DNA from: Hydractinia symbiolongicarpus
Taxonomy: Eukaryota > Cnidaria > Hydrozoa > Anthoathecata > Hydractiniidae
Direction of reading: 5' to 3'
NCBI RefSeq assembly: GCF_029227915.1
Contig: NC_079876.1
Span: forward strand, 1,676,001-1,740,000
DNA length: 64,000 bases
The notes beneath the pieces are model-generated. The model had not been told where the DNA came from. It made no database searches and was given only the letters and a program-made list of their open reading frames with translations. Both the position numbers and the translations under genes were made by a program. Shown one piece after another: positions 1 through 12,572 of the stretch (within the stretch, counting starts at the first letter, position 1; each line of letters begins with the position of its first letter).

Positions 1-3000
1 GTTTTCATTTTTGATGAGACGCTGAATAAAAGAAGTTTAATCGCCGGCAAACGAAATCCCGCGTTTTCCCGTAAATCTGGGGCTTGGCCCGTATAGTCGA
101 ATGTATACAAAGAAAGTACCCAGGGAGTAAACTCATTTCCCGAAAGATTTTTTAAATTTTTTTTTCACCACTAAAACGTATGAGACTTGTAGTTTTCAAA
201 AATGTTTTCATTTTTGATGAGACGCTTAATGAAAGAGGTTTAATCGCCGGAAAACACGAAAACCCGCGATTTCCCGTAAATCCCGGGCTTGGCCCGTATA
301 GTCGAATGCATACAAAGAAAGTACCCTGTGAGTAAACTCATTTCCAGAACGATTTTTTAAATTATTTTTTTCACCACTAAAACGCATAAGACTTGTAGTT
401 TTTTAAAATGTTTTCATTTTTGATGAGACGCTGAATAAAAGAAGTTTAATCGCCGGCAAACGAAAACCCGCGATTTCCCGTAAATCCCGGCTTGGCCCGT
501 ATAGTCAAAAGTATACAAAGAAAGTACCCAGGGAGTAAACTCATTTCCCGAACGATTTTTTAAATTATTTTTTCACCACTAAAACGCATGAGACTTGTAG
601 TTTTCAAAAATGTTTTCATTTTTGATGAGACTCTGAATAAAAGAAGTTTAATCGCCGGCAAACGAAAACCCGCGATTTCCCGTAAATCCCGGGCTTGGCA
701 CGTATAGTCGAATGTATACAAAGAAAGTACCCTGTGAGTAAACTCATTTCCAGAACGATTTTTTAAATTACTTTTTCACCACTAAAGCCCATGAGACTTG
801 TAGTTTTTAAAAATGTTTTCATTTTTGATGAGACGCTGAATAAAAGAAGTTTAATCGCCGGCAAACGAAATCCCGCGATTTCCCGTAAATCCCGGGCTTG
901 GCCCGTATAGTCGAATGTATACAAAGAAAGTACCCTGTGAGTAAACTCATTTCCAGAACGATTTTTTAAATTATTTTTTTCACCACTAAAACGCATAAGA
1001 CTTGTAGTTTTTTAAAATGTTTTCATTTTTGATGAGACGCTGAATAAAAGAAGTTTAATCGCCGGCAAACGAAAACCCGCGATTTCCCGTAAATCCCGGC
1101 TTGGCCCGTATAGTCAAAAGTATACAAAGAAAGTACCCAGGGAGTAAACTCATTTCCCGAACGATTTTTTAAATTATTTTTTCACCACTAAAGCCCATGA
1201 GACTTGTAGTTTTTAAAAATGTTTTCATTTTTGATGAGACGCTGAATAAAAGAAGTTTAATCGCCGGCAAACGAAAACCCGCGATTTCCCGTAAATCCCG
1301 GCTTGGCCCGTATAGTCAAAAGTATACAAAGAAAGTACCCAGGGAGTAAACTCATTTCCCGAACGATTTTTTAAATTATTTTTCACCACTAAAACGCATG
1401 AGACTTGTAGTTTTCAAAAATGTTTTCATTTTTGATGAGACTCTGAATAAAAGAAGTTTAATCGCCGGCAAACGAAAACCCGCGATTTCCCGTAAATCCC
1501 GGGCTTGGCACGTATAGTCGAATGTATACAAAGAAAGTACCCTGTGAGTAAACTCATTTCCAGAACGATTTTTTAAATTACTTTTTCACCACTAAAGCCC
1601 ATGAGACTTGTAGTTTTTAAAAATGTTTTCATTTTTGATGAGACGCTGAATAAAAGAAGTTTAATCGCCGGCAAACGAAAACCCGCGATTTCCCGTAAAT
1701 CCCGGCTTGGCCCGTATAGTCAAAAGCATACAAAGAAAGTACCCAGGGAGTAAACTCATTTCTCGAACGATATTTTAAATTATTTTTTCACCACTAAAAC
1801 GCATGAGACTTGTAGTTTTCAAAAATGTTTTCATTTTTGATGAGACGCTGAATAAAAGCAGTTTAATCGCCGGGAAACGAAAACCTGCGATTTCCCTAAA
1901 TCCCGGACTCGGCCCGTATAGTCGCATGTATACAAAGAAAGTACCCTGTGAGTAAACTCATTTCCAGAACGATTTTTTAAATTATTTTTTCACCACTAAA
2001 ACGCATAAGACTTGTAGTTTTTAAAAATGTTTTCATTTTTGATGAGACGCTTAATGAAAGAGGTTTAATCGCCGGAAAACGAAAACCCGCGATTTCCCGT
2101 AAATCCCGGGCTTGGCCCGTATAGTCGAATGTATACAAAGAAGGTACCCTGTGAGTAAACTCATTTCCAGAACGATTTTTTAAATTAATTTTTTCACCAC
2201 TAAAACGCATAAGACTTGTAGTTTTTAAAAATGTTTTCATTTTTGATGAGACGCTGAATAAAAGAAGTTTAATCGCCGGCAAACGAAAACCCGCGATTTC
2301 CCGTAAATCCCGGCCTGGCCCGTATAGTCAAAAGTATACAAAGAAAGTACCCAGGGAGTAAACTCATTTCCCGAACGATTTTTTAAATTATTTTTTCACC
2401 ACTAAAACGCATGAGACTTGTAGTTTTCAAAAATGTTTTCATTTTTGATGAGACGCTTAATGAAAGAGGTTTAATCGCCGGAAAACGAAAACCCGCGATT
2501 TCCCGTAAATCCCGGGCTTGGCCCGTATAGTCGAATGTATACAAAGAAAGTACCCTGTGAGTAAACTCATTTCCAGAACGATTTTTTAAATTATTTTTTT
2601 CACCACTAAAACGCATAAGACTTGTAGTTTTTAAAAATGTTTTCATTTTTGATGAGACGCTGAATAAAAGAAGTTTAATCGCCGGCAAACGAAAACCCGC
2701 GATTTCCCGTAAATCCCGGCCTGGCCTGTATAGTCAAAAGTATACAAAGAAAGTACCCAGGGAGTAAACTCATTTCCCGAACGATTTTTTAAATTATTTT
2801 TTCACCACTAAAACGCATGAGACTTGTAGTTTTCAAAAATGTTTTCATTTTTGATGAGACGCTTAATGAAAGAGGTTTAATCGCCGGGAAACGAAAACCC
2901 GCGATTTCCCGTAAATCCCGGGCTTGGCCCGTATAGTCGAATGTATACAAAGAAAGTACCCTGTGAGTAAACTCATTTCCAGAACGATTTTTTAAATTAT

Positions 3001-3246
3001 TTTTTTCACCACTAAAACGCATAAGACTTGTAGTTTTTAAAAATGTTTTCATTTTTGATGAGACGCTGAATAAAAGAAGTTTAATCGCCGGCAAACCAAA
3101 ACCCGCGATTTCCCGTAAATCCCGGCTTGGCCCGTATAGTCAAAAGTATACAAAGAAAGTACCCAGGGAGTAAACTCATTTCCCGAACGATTTTTTAAAT
3201 TATTTTTTCACTACTAAAACGCATGAGACTTGTAGTTTTCAAAAAT
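1..3246. repeat. Block P, first copy: 16 monomers
   Basis: Order of classes by start: E 1, A 204 (206 bp, with an extra AC in GGAAAACACG), B 410, D 612, F 815, B 1019, B 1221, D 1422, Bs 1625, C 1827, then three A-B pairs from 2029. The block recurs at 9123-12167. Offsets are 9122 bp on the left and 8921 bp on the right, because this copy has one additional B-type monomer around 1019-1421. The junction monomer at 1019 ends with the D-type tail AAAGCCCATG, the expected footprint of an unequal exchange. Confidence 0.85.
2029..3246. repeat. Three A-B dimers of 406 bp
   Basis: A-type and B-type monomers alternate with exact starts at 2029, 2435 and 2841 (A) and 2233, 2639 and 3045 (B), giving a 406 bp dimer repeated three times. 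Members of each class are almost identical between dimers; A and B differ at many sites, for example CCCTGTG against CCCAGGG and CATAAGAC against CATGAGAC. The last B carries CAAACCAAAACCC instead of CAAACGAAAACCC. Confidence 0.88.
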
Positions 3247-4258
3247 GTTTTCATTTTTGATGAGACGCTGAATAAAAGAAGTTTAATCGCCGGCAAACGA
3301 AAACCCGCGATTTCCCGTAAATCCCGGCTTGGCCGGTATAGTCGAATGTATACAAAGAAAGTAACCTGTGAGTAAACTCATTTCCAGAACGATTTTTTAA
3401 ATTATTTTTTTCACCACTAAAACGCATAAGACTTGTAGTTTTTTAAAATGTTTTCATTTTTGATGAGACGCTGAATAAAAGAAGTTTAATCGCCGGCAAA
3501 CGAAAACCCGCGATTTCCCGTAAATCCCGGCTTGGCCCGTATAGTCAAAAGTATACAAAGAAAGTACCCAGGGAGTAAACTCATTTCCCGAACGATTTTT
3601 TAAATTATTTTTTCACCACTAAAACGCATGAGACTTGTAGTTTTCAAAAATGTTTTCATTTTTGATGAGACGCTGAATAAAAGAAGTTTAATCGCCGGCA
3701 AACGAAAAGCCGCGATTTCCCGTAAATCCCGGGCTTGGCACGTATAGTCGAATGTATACAAAGAAAGTACCCTGTGGGTAAACTCAATTCCAGAACGATT
3801 TTTTAAATTACTTTTTCACCACTAAAGCCGATGAGACTTGTAGTTTTTAAAAATGTTTTCATTTTTGATGAGACGCTGAATAAAAGAAGTTTAATCGCCG
3901 GCAAACGAAAACCCGCGATTTCCCGTAAATCCCGGCTTGGCCCGTATAGTCAAAAGCATACAAAGAAAGTACCCAGGGAGTAAACTCATTTCTCCAACGA
4001 TATTTTAAATTATTTTTTCACCACTAAAACGCATGAGACTTGTAGTTTTCAAAAATGTTTTCATTTTTGATGAGACGCTGAATAAAAGCAGTTTAATCGC
4101 CGAGAAACGAAAACCTGCGATTTCCCTAAATCCCAGACTCGGCCCGTATAGTCGCATGTATACAAAGAAAGTACCCTGTGAGTAAACTCATTTCCAGAAC
4201 GATTTTTTAAATTATTTTTTCACCACTAAAACGCATAAGACTTGTAGTTTTTAAAAAT
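3247..4258. repeat. Five monomers (G, B, D', Bs, C) matching the tail of the ~2 kb repeat
   Basis: Starts are G 3247 (CTTGGCCGG and GTAACCTGTG), B 3450, D' 3652 (AAAAGCCGCG, CTGTGGGTAAACTCAATTCC), Bs 3855 and C 4057 (GAGAAACG, CCCAGACTCGG). The same five-monomer string with the same private variants recurs at 7300-8310, so this is the right-hand part of the ~2 kb higher-order repeat that follows. It replaces the D-Bs-C string found after block P' at 12168. Confidence 0.8.
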
Positions 4259-6285
4259 GTTTTCATTTTTGATGAGACGCTGAATAAAAGAAGTTTAATC
4301 GCCGGCAAACGAGAACCCGCGATTTCCCGTAAATCCCGGCTTGGCCCGTATAGTCAAAAGTATACAAAGAAAGTACCCAGGGAGTAAACTCATTTCCCGA
4401 ACGATTTTTTAAATTATTTTTTCACCACTAAAACGCATGAGACTTGTAGTTTTTAAAAGTGTTTTCATTTTTGATGAGACGCTTAATGAAAGAGGTTTAA
4501 TCGCCGGCAAACGAAATGCCGCGTTTTCCCGTAAATCCGGGGCTTGGCCCGTATAGTCGAATGTATACAAAGAAAGTACCCAGGGAGTAAACTCATTTCC
4601 CGAACAATTTTTAAAATTTTTTTTTCACCACTAAAACGTATGAGACTTGTAGTGTTCAAAAATGTTTTCATTTTTGATGAGACGCTTAATGAAAGAGGTT
4701 TAATCGCCGGAAAACAAAAACCCGCGATTTCCCGTAAATCCCGGGCTTGGCCTGTATAGTCAAAAGTATACAAAGAAAGTACCCAGGGAGTAAACTCATT
4801 TCCCGAACGATTTTTTAAATTATTTTTTCACCACTAAAACGCATGAGACTTGTAGTTTTCAAAAATGTTTTCATTTTTGATGAGACGCTTAATGAAAGAG
4901 GTTTAATCGCCGGGAAACGAAAACCCGCGATTTCCCGTAAATCCCGGGCTTGGCCCGTATAGTCGAATGTATACAAAGAAAGTACCCTGTGAGTAAACTC
5001 ATTTCCAGAACGATTTTTTAAATTATTTTTTTCACCACTAAAACGCATAAGACTTGTAGTTTTTAAAAATGTTTTCATTTTTGATGAGACGCTGAATAAA
5101 AGAAGTTTAATCGCCGGCAAACGAAAACCCGCGATTTCCCGTAAATCCCGGCCTGGCCTGTATAGTCAAAAGTATACAAAGAAAGTACCCAGGGAGTAAA
5201 CTCATTTCCCGAACGATTTTTTAAATTATTTTTTCACCACTAAAACGCATGAGACTTGTAGTTTTCAAAAATGTTTTCATTTTTGATGAGACGCTTAATG
5301 AAAGAGGTTTAATCGCCGGGAAACGAAAACCCGCGATTTCCCGTAAATCCCGGGCTTGGCCCGTATAGTCGAATGTATACAAAGAAAGTACCCTGTGAGT
5401 AAACTCATTTCCAGAACGATTTTTTAAATTATTTTTTTCACCACTAAAACGCATAAGACTTGTAGTTTTTAAAAATGTTTTCATTTTTGATGAGACGCTG
5501 AATAAAAGAAGTTTAATTGCCGGCAAACCAAAACCCGCGATTTCCCGTAAATCCCGGCTTGGCCCGTATAGTCAAAAGTATACAAAGAAAGTACCCAGGG
5601 AGTAAACTCATTTCCCGAACGATTTTTTAAATTATTTTTTCACTACTAAAACGCATGAGACTTGTAGTTTTCAAAAATGTTTTCATTTTTGATGAGACGC
5701 TGAATAAAAGAAGTTTAATCGCCGGCAAACGAAAACCCGCGATTTCCCGTAAATCCCGGCTTGGCCGGTATAGTCGAATGTATACAAAGAAAGTAACCTG
5801 TGAGTAAACTCATTTCCAGAACGATTTTTTAAATTATTTTTTTCACCACTAAAACGCATAAGACTTGTAGTTTTTTAAAATGTTTTCATTTTTGATGAGA
5901 CGCTGAATAAAAGAAGTTTAATCGCCGGCAAACGAAAACCCGCGATTTCCCGTAAATCCCGGCTTGGCCCGTATAGTCAAAAGTATACAAAGAAAGTACC
6001 CAGGGAGTAAACTCATTTCCCGAACGATTTTTTAAATTATTTTTTCACCACTAAAACGCATGAGACTTGTAGTTTTCAAAAATGTTTTCATTTTTGATGA
6101 GACGCTGAATAAAAGCAGTTTAATCGCCGAGAAACGAAAACCTGCGATTTCCCTAAATCCCAGACTCGGCCCGTATAGTCGCATGTATACAAAGAAAGTA
6201 CCCTGTGAGTAAACTCATTTCCAGAACGATTTTTTAAATTATTTTTTCACCACTAAAACGCATAAGACTTGTAGTTTTTAAAAAT
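4259..6285. repeat. 10-monomer higher-order repeat, copy 1 (2027 bp)
   Basis: Order: B 4259 (AACGAGAACCC), H 4461 (AAATGCCGCG, CGAACAATT), an A/B hybrid 4664 (AAAACAAAAACCC, A-type head with B-type tail), A 4867, B 5071, A 5273, B 5477, G 5679, B 5882, C 6084. The tag AGTGTTCAAAAATG just before the hybrid occurs at 4651, 6678 and 8703, giving periods of 2027 and 2025 bp. Compared with the next copy it has an extra A-B pair but lacks the D'-Bs pair, so equal lengths hide two opposite dimer changes. Confidence 0.82.
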
Positions 6286-8310
6286 GTTTTCATTTTTGAT
6301 GAGACGCTGAATAAAAGAAGTTTAATCGCCGGCAAACGAGAACCCGCGATTTCCCGTAAATCCCGGCTTGGCCCGTATAGTCAAAAGTATACAAAGAAAG
6401 TACCCAGGGAGTAAACTCATTTCCCGAACGATTTTTTAAATTATTTTTTCACCACTAAAACGCATGAGACTTGTAGTTTTTAAAAGTGTTTTCATTTTTG
6501 ATGAGACGCTTAATGAAAGAGGTTTAATCGCCGGCAAACGAAATGCCGCGTTTTCCCGTAAATCCGGGGCTTGGCCCGTATAGTCGAATGTATACAAAGA
6601 AAGTACCCAGGGAGTAAACTCATTTCCCGAACAATTTTTTAAATTTTTTTTTCACCACTAAAACGTATGAGACTTGTAGTGTTCAAAAATGTTTTCATTT
6701 TTGATGAGACGCTTAATGAAAGAGGTTTAATCGCCGGAAAACAAAAACCCGCGATTTCCCGTAAATCCCGGGCTTGGCCTGTATAGTCAAAAGTATACAA
6801 AGAAAGTACCCAGGGAGTAAACTCATTTCCCGAACGATTTTTTAAATTATTTTTTCACCACTAAAACGCATGAGACTTGTAGTTTTCAAAAATGTTTTCA
6901 TTTTTGATGAGACGCTTAATGAAAGAGGTTTAATCGCCGGGAAACGAAAACCCGCGATTTCCCGTAAATCCCGGGCTTGGCCCGTATAGTCGAATGTATA
7001 CAAAGAAAGTACCCTGTGAGTAAACTCATTTCCAGAACGATTTTTTAAATTATTTTTTTCACCACTAAAACGCATAAGACTTGTAGTTTTTAAAAATGTT
7101 TTCATTTTTGATGAGACGCTGAATAAAAGAAGTTTAATCGCCGGCAAACCAAAACCCGCGATTTCCCGTAAATCCCGGCTTGGCCCGTATAGTCAAAAGT
7201 ATACAAAGAAAGTACCCAGGGAGTAAACTCATTTCCCGAACGATTTTTTAAATTATTTTTTCACTACTAAAACGCATGAGACTTGTAGTTTTCAAAAATG
7301 TTTTCATTTTTGATGAGACGCTGAATAAAAGAAGTTTAATCGCCGGCAAACGAAAACCCGCGATTTCCCGTAAATCCCGGCTTGGCCGGTATAGTCGAAT
7401 GTATACAAAGAAAGTAACCTGTGAGTAAACTCATTTCCAGAACGATTTTTAAATTATTTTTTTCACCACTAAAACGCATAAGACTTGTAGTTTTTTAAAA
7501 TGTTTTCATTTTTGATGAGACGCTGAATAAAAGAAGTTTAATCGCCGGCAAACGAAAACCCGCGATTTCCCGTAAATCCCGGCTTGGCCCGTATAGTCAA
7601 AAGTATACAAAGAAAGTACCCAGGGAGTAAACTCATTTCCCGAACGATTTTTTAAATTATTTTTTCACCACTAAAACGCATGAGACTTGTAGTTTTCAAA
7701 AATGTTTTCATTTTTGATGAGACGCTGAATAAAAGAAGTTTAATCGCCGGCAAACGAAAAGCCGCGATTTCCCGTAAATCCCGGGCTTGGCACGTATAGT
7801 CGAATGTATACAAAGAAAGTACCCTGTGGGTAAACTCAATTCCAGAACGATTTTTTAAATTACTTTTTCACCACTAAAGCCGATGAGACTTGTAGTTTTT
7901 AAAAATGTTTTCATTTTTGATGAGACGCTGAATAAAAGAAGTTTAATCGCCGGCAAACGAAAACCCGCGATTTCCCGTAAATCCCGGCTTGGCCCGTATA
8001 GTCAAAAGCATACAAAGAAAGTACCCAGGGAGTAAACTCATTTCTCCAACGATATTTTAAATTATTTTTTCACCACTAAAACGCATGAGACTTGTAGTTT
8101 TCAAAAATGTTTTCATTTTTGATGAGACGCTGAATAAAAGCAGTTTAATCGCCGAGAAACGAAAACCTGCGATTTCCCTAAATCCCAGACTCGGCCCGTA
8201 TAGTCGCATGTATACAAAGAAAGTACCCTGTGAGTAAACTCATTTCCAGAACGATTTTTTAAATTATTTTTTCACCACTAAAACGCATAAGACTTGTAGT
8301 TTTTAAAAAT
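6286..8310. repeat. 10-monomer higher-order repeat, copy 2 (2025 bp)
   Basis: Order: B 6286 (GAGAACCC), H 6488, A/B hybrid 6691, A 6894, B 7098 (CAAACC), G 7300, B 7502, D' 7704, Bs 7907, C 8109. It retains D'-Bs, which copy 1 lacks, and lacks one A-B pair that copy 1 has. The union of both copies suggests a 12-monomer ancestor. Confidence 0.82.
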
Positions 8311-9122
8311 GTTTTCATTTTTGATGAGACGCTGAATAAAAGAAGTTTAATCGCCGGCAAACGAGAACCCGCGATTTCCCGTAAATCCCGGCTTGGCCCG
8401 TATAGTCAAAAGTATACAAAGAAAGTACCCAGGGAGTAAACTCATTTCCCGAACGATTTTTTAAATTATTTTTTCACCACTAAAACGCATGAGACTTGTA
8501 GTTTTTAAAAGTGTTTTCATTTTTGATGAGACGCTTAATGAAAGAGGTTTAATCGCCGGCAAACGAAATGCCGCGTTTTCCCGTAAATCCGGGGCTTGGC
8601 CCGTATAGTCGAATGTATACAAAGAAAGTACCCAGGGAGTAAACTCATTTCCCGAACAATTTTTTAAATTTTTTTTTCACCACTAAAACGTATGAGACTT
8701 GTAGTGTTCAAAAATGTTTTCATTTTTGATGAGACGCTTAATGAAAGAGGTTTAATCGCCGGAAAACAAAAACCCGCGATTTCCCGTAAATCCCGGGCTT
8801 GGCCCGTATAGTCGAATGTATACAAAGAAAGTACCCTGTGAGTAAACTCATTTCCAGAACGATTTTTTAAATTATTTTTTTCACCACTAAAACGCATAAG
8901 ACTTGTAGTTTTTAAAAATGTTTTCATTTTTGATGAGACGCTCAATAAAAGAAGTTTAATCGCCGGAAAACGAAAACCCGCGATTTCCCGTAAATCCCGG
9001 GCTTGGCCCGTATAGTCGAATGTATACAAAGAAAGCACCCTGTGAGTAAACTCATTTCCAGAACGATTTTTTAAATTATTTTTTCACCACTAAAACGCAT
9101 AAGACTTGTAGTTTTTAAAAAT
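8311..9122. repeat. Higher-order repeat copy 3, truncated after four monomers
   Basis: B 8311 (GAGAACCC) and H 8513 match the two previous copies, and the third monomer at 8716 has the same AAAACAAAAACCC head. That monomer then switches to a full A-type tail (TCGAATG, CCCTGTG). The fourth at 8920 has a CTCAATAAAAG head with GGAAAACG and GCACCCTGTG. The string then runs directly into the second copy of block P at 9123. Confidence 0.75.
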
Positions 9123-12100
9123 GTTTTCATTTTTGATGAGACGCTGAATAAAAGAAGTTTAATCGCCGGCAAACGAAATCCCGCGTTTTCCCGTAAATCT
9201 GGGGCTTGGCCCGTATAGTCGAATGTATACAAAGAAAGTACCCAGGGAGTAAACTCATTTCCCGAAAGATTTTTTAAATTTTTTTTTCACCACTAAAACG
9301 TATGAGACTTTTAGTTTTCAAAAATGTTTTCATTTTTGATGAGACGCTTAATGAAAGAGGTTTAATCGCCGGAAAACACGAAAACCCGCGATTTCCCGTA
9401 AATCCCGGGCTTGGCCCGTATAGTCGAATGTATACAAAGAAAGTACCCTGTGAGTAAACTCATTTCCAGAACGATTTTTTAAATTATTTTTTTCACCACT
9501 AAAACGCATAAGACTTGTAGTTTTTTAAAATGTTTTCATTTTTGATGAGACGCTGAATAAAAGAAGTTTAATCGCCGGCAAACGAAAACCCGCGATTTCC
9601 CGTAAATCCCGGCTTGGCCCGTATAGTCAAAAGTATACAAAGAAAGTACCCAGGGAGTAAACTCATTTCCCGAACGATTTTTTAAATTATTTTTTCACCA
9701 CTAAAACGCATGAGACTTGTAGTTTTCAAAAATGTTTTCATTTTTGATGAGACTCTGAATAAAAGAAGTTTAATCGCCGGCAAACGAAAACCCGCGATTT
9801 CCCGCAAATCCCGGGCTTGGCACGTATAGTCGAATGTATACAAAGAAAGTACCCTGTGAGTAAACTCATTTCCAGAACGATTTTTTAAATTACTTTTTCA
9901 CCACTAAAGCCCATGAGACTTGTAGTTTTTAAAAATGTTTTCATTTTTGATGAGACGCTGAATAAAAGAAGTTTAATCGCCGGCAAACGAAATCCCGCGA
10001 TTTCCCGTAAATCCCGGGCTTGGCCCGTATAGTCGAATGTATACAAAGAAAGTACCCTGTGAGTAAACTCATTTCCAGAACGATTTTTTAAATTATTTTT
10101 TTCACCACTAAAACGCATAAGACTTGTAGTTTTTTAAAATGTTTTCATTTTTGATGAGACGCTGAATAAAAGAAGTTTAATCGCCGGCAAACGAAAACCC
10201 GCGATTTCCCGTAAATCCCGGCTTGGCCCGTATAGTCAAAAGTATACAAAGAAAGTACCCAGGGAGTAAATTCATTTCCCGAACGATTTTTTAAATTATT
10301 TTTTCACCACTAAAACGCATGAGACTTGTAGTTTTCAAAAATGTTTTCATTTTTGATGAGACTCTGAATAAAAGAAGTTTAATCGCCGGCAAACGAAAAC
10401 CCGCGATTTCCCGTAAATCCCGGGCTTGGCACGTATAGTCGAATGTATACAAAGAAAGTACCCTGTGAGTAAACTCATTTCCAGAACGATTTTTTAAATT
10501 ACTTTTTCACCACTAAAGCCCATGAGACTTGTAGTTTTTAAAAATGTTTTCATTTTTGATGAGACGCTGAATAAAAGAAGTTTAATCGCCGGCAAACGAA
10601 AACCCGCGATTTCCCGTAAATCCCGGCTTGGCCCGTATAGTCAAAAGCATACAAAGAAAGTACCCAGGGAGTAAACTCATTTCTCGAACGATATTTTAAA
10701 TTATTTTTTCACCACTAAAACGCATGAGACTTGTAGTTTTCAAAAATGTTTTCATTTTTGATGAGACGCTGAATAAAAGCAGTTTAATCGCCGGGAAACG
10801 AAAACCTGCGATTTCCCTAAATCCCGGACTCGGCCCGTATAGTCGCATGTATACAAAGAAAGTACCCTGTGAATAAACTCATTTCCAGAACGATTTTTTA
10901 AATTATTTTTTCACCACTAAAACGCATAAGACTTGTAGTTTTTAAAAATGTTTTCATTTTTGATGAGACGCTTAATGAAAGAGGTTTAATCGCCGGAAAA
11001 CGAAAACCCGCGATTTCCCGTAAATCCCGGGCTTGGCCCGTATAGTCGAATGTATACAAAGAAGGTACCCTGTGAGTAAACTCATTTCCAGAACGATTTT
11101 TTAAATTAATTTTTTCACCACTAAAACGCATAAGACTTGTAGTTTTTAAAAATGTTTTCATTTTTGATGAGACGCTGAATAAAAGAAGTTTAATCGCCGG
11201 CAAACGAAAACCCGCGATTTCCCGTAAATCCCGGCCTGGCCCGTATAGTCAAAAGTATACAAAGAAAGTACCCAGGGAGTAAACTCATTTCCCGAACGAT
11301 TTTTTAAATTATTTTTTCACCACTAAAACGCATGAGACTTGTAGTTTTCAAAAATGTTTTCATTTTTGATGAGACGCTTAATGAAAGAGGTTTAATCGCC
11401 GGAAAACGAAAACCCGCGATTTCCCGTAAATCCCGGGCTTGGCCCGTATAGTCGAATGTATACAAAGAAAGTACCCTGTGAGTAAACTCATTTCCAGAAC
11501 GATTTTTTAAATTATTTTTTTCACCACTAAAACGCATAAGACTTGTAGTTTTTAAAAATGTTTTCATTTTTGATGAGACGCTGAATAAAAGAAGTTTAAT
11601 CGCCGGCAAACGAAAACCCGCGATTTCCCGTAAATCCCGGCCTGGCCTGTATAGTCAAAAGTATACAAAGAAAGTACCCAGGGAGTAAACTCATTTCCCG
11701 AACGATTTTTTAAATTATTTTTTCACCACTAAAACGCATGAGACTTGTAGTTTTCAAAAATGTTTTCATTTTTGATGAGACGCTTAATGAAAGAGGTTTA
11801 ATCGCCGGAAAACGAAAACCCGCGATTTCCCGTAAATCCCGGGCTTGGCCCGTATAGTCGAATGTATACAAAGAAAGTACCCTGTGAGTAAACTCATTTC
11901 CAGAACGATTTTTTAAATTATTTTTTTCACCACTAAAACGCATAAGACTTGTAGTTTTTAAAAATGTTTTCATTTTTGATGAGACGCTGAATAAAAGAAG
12001 TTTAATCGCCGGCAAACCAAAACCCGCGATTTCCCGTAAATCCCGGCTTGGCCCGTATAGTCAAAAGTATACAAAGAAAGTACCCAGGGAGTAAACTCAT

Positions 12101-12167
12101 TTCCCGAACGATTTTTTAAATTATTTTTTCACTACTAAAACGCATGAGACTTGTAGTTTTCAAAAAT
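9123..12167. repeat. Block P', second copy of the first 3.2 kb: 15 monomers
   Basis: Order: E 9123, A 9326 (same rare GGAAAACACG insertion as at 204), B 9532, D 9734, F 9937, B 10141, D 10343, Bs 10546, C 10748, then A-B dimers. Rare variants shared with 1-3246 include AAATCTGGGG in E, the ACTCTGAAT head in D and CAAAAGCATAC in Bs. It lacks one B-type monomer relative to the first copy. Private changes such as TTTTAGTTTTC near 9309 and CCCGCAAATCC near 9803 show that the copies have begun to diverge. Confidence 0.87.
10950..12167. repeat. Three A-B dimers of 406 bp in block P'
   Basis: A at 10950, 11356 and 11762 alternates with B at 11154, 11560 and 11966. The offset to the dimers at 2029-3246 is 8921 bp for all three, and the terminal B carries the same CAAACC variant. 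After this point the two blocks part: G follows at 3247 but D follows at 12168. Confidence 0.86.
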
Positions 12168-12572
12168 GTTTTCATTTTTGATGAGACGCTGAATAAAAGA
12201 AGTTTAATCGCCGGCAAACGAAAACCCGCGATTTCCCGTAAATCCCGGGCTTGGCACGTATAGTCGAATGTATACAAAGAAAGTACCCTGTGAGTAAACT
12301 CATTTCCAGAACGATTTTTTAAATTATTTTTTCACCACTAAAGCCCATGAGACTTGTAGTTTTTAAAAATGTTTTCATTTTTGATGAGACGCTGAATAAA
12401 AGAAGTTTAATCGCCGGCAAACGAAAACCCGCGATTTCCCGTAAATCCCGGCTTGGCCCGTATAGTCAAAAGTATACAAAGAAAGTACCCAGGGAGTAAA
12501 CTCATTTCTCGAACGATATTTTAAATTATTTTTTCACCACTAAAACGCATGAGACTTGTAGTTTTCAAAAAT
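12168..12572. repeat. D-Bs pair joining block P' to the 6-monomer repeat
   Basis: D 12168 has CTTGGCACG, TCGAATG, CCCTGTG and the tail AAAGCCCATG; Bs 12371 has CTCGAACGATATTTT. The same D-Bs-C string recurs at 15418, 17243, 18663 and 20892, so it is a recurring module of the left third of the window. Confidence 0.75.

Noticed and set aside
13-26. C/D box snoRNA signals (TGATGA and CTGA)
   Set aside because: The two boxes are only five bases apart and in the wrong arrangement to enclose a guide region, and no terminal stem is evident.
11-32. Hammerhead ribozyme, as found in some animal satellites (TGATGAG is present in every monomer)
   Set aside because: The core needs CTGATGA followed by a closing stem and GAAA; here the base before TGATGAG is T, and no stem II or GAAA lies in the right place. 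The minus strand has no CTGANGA either.
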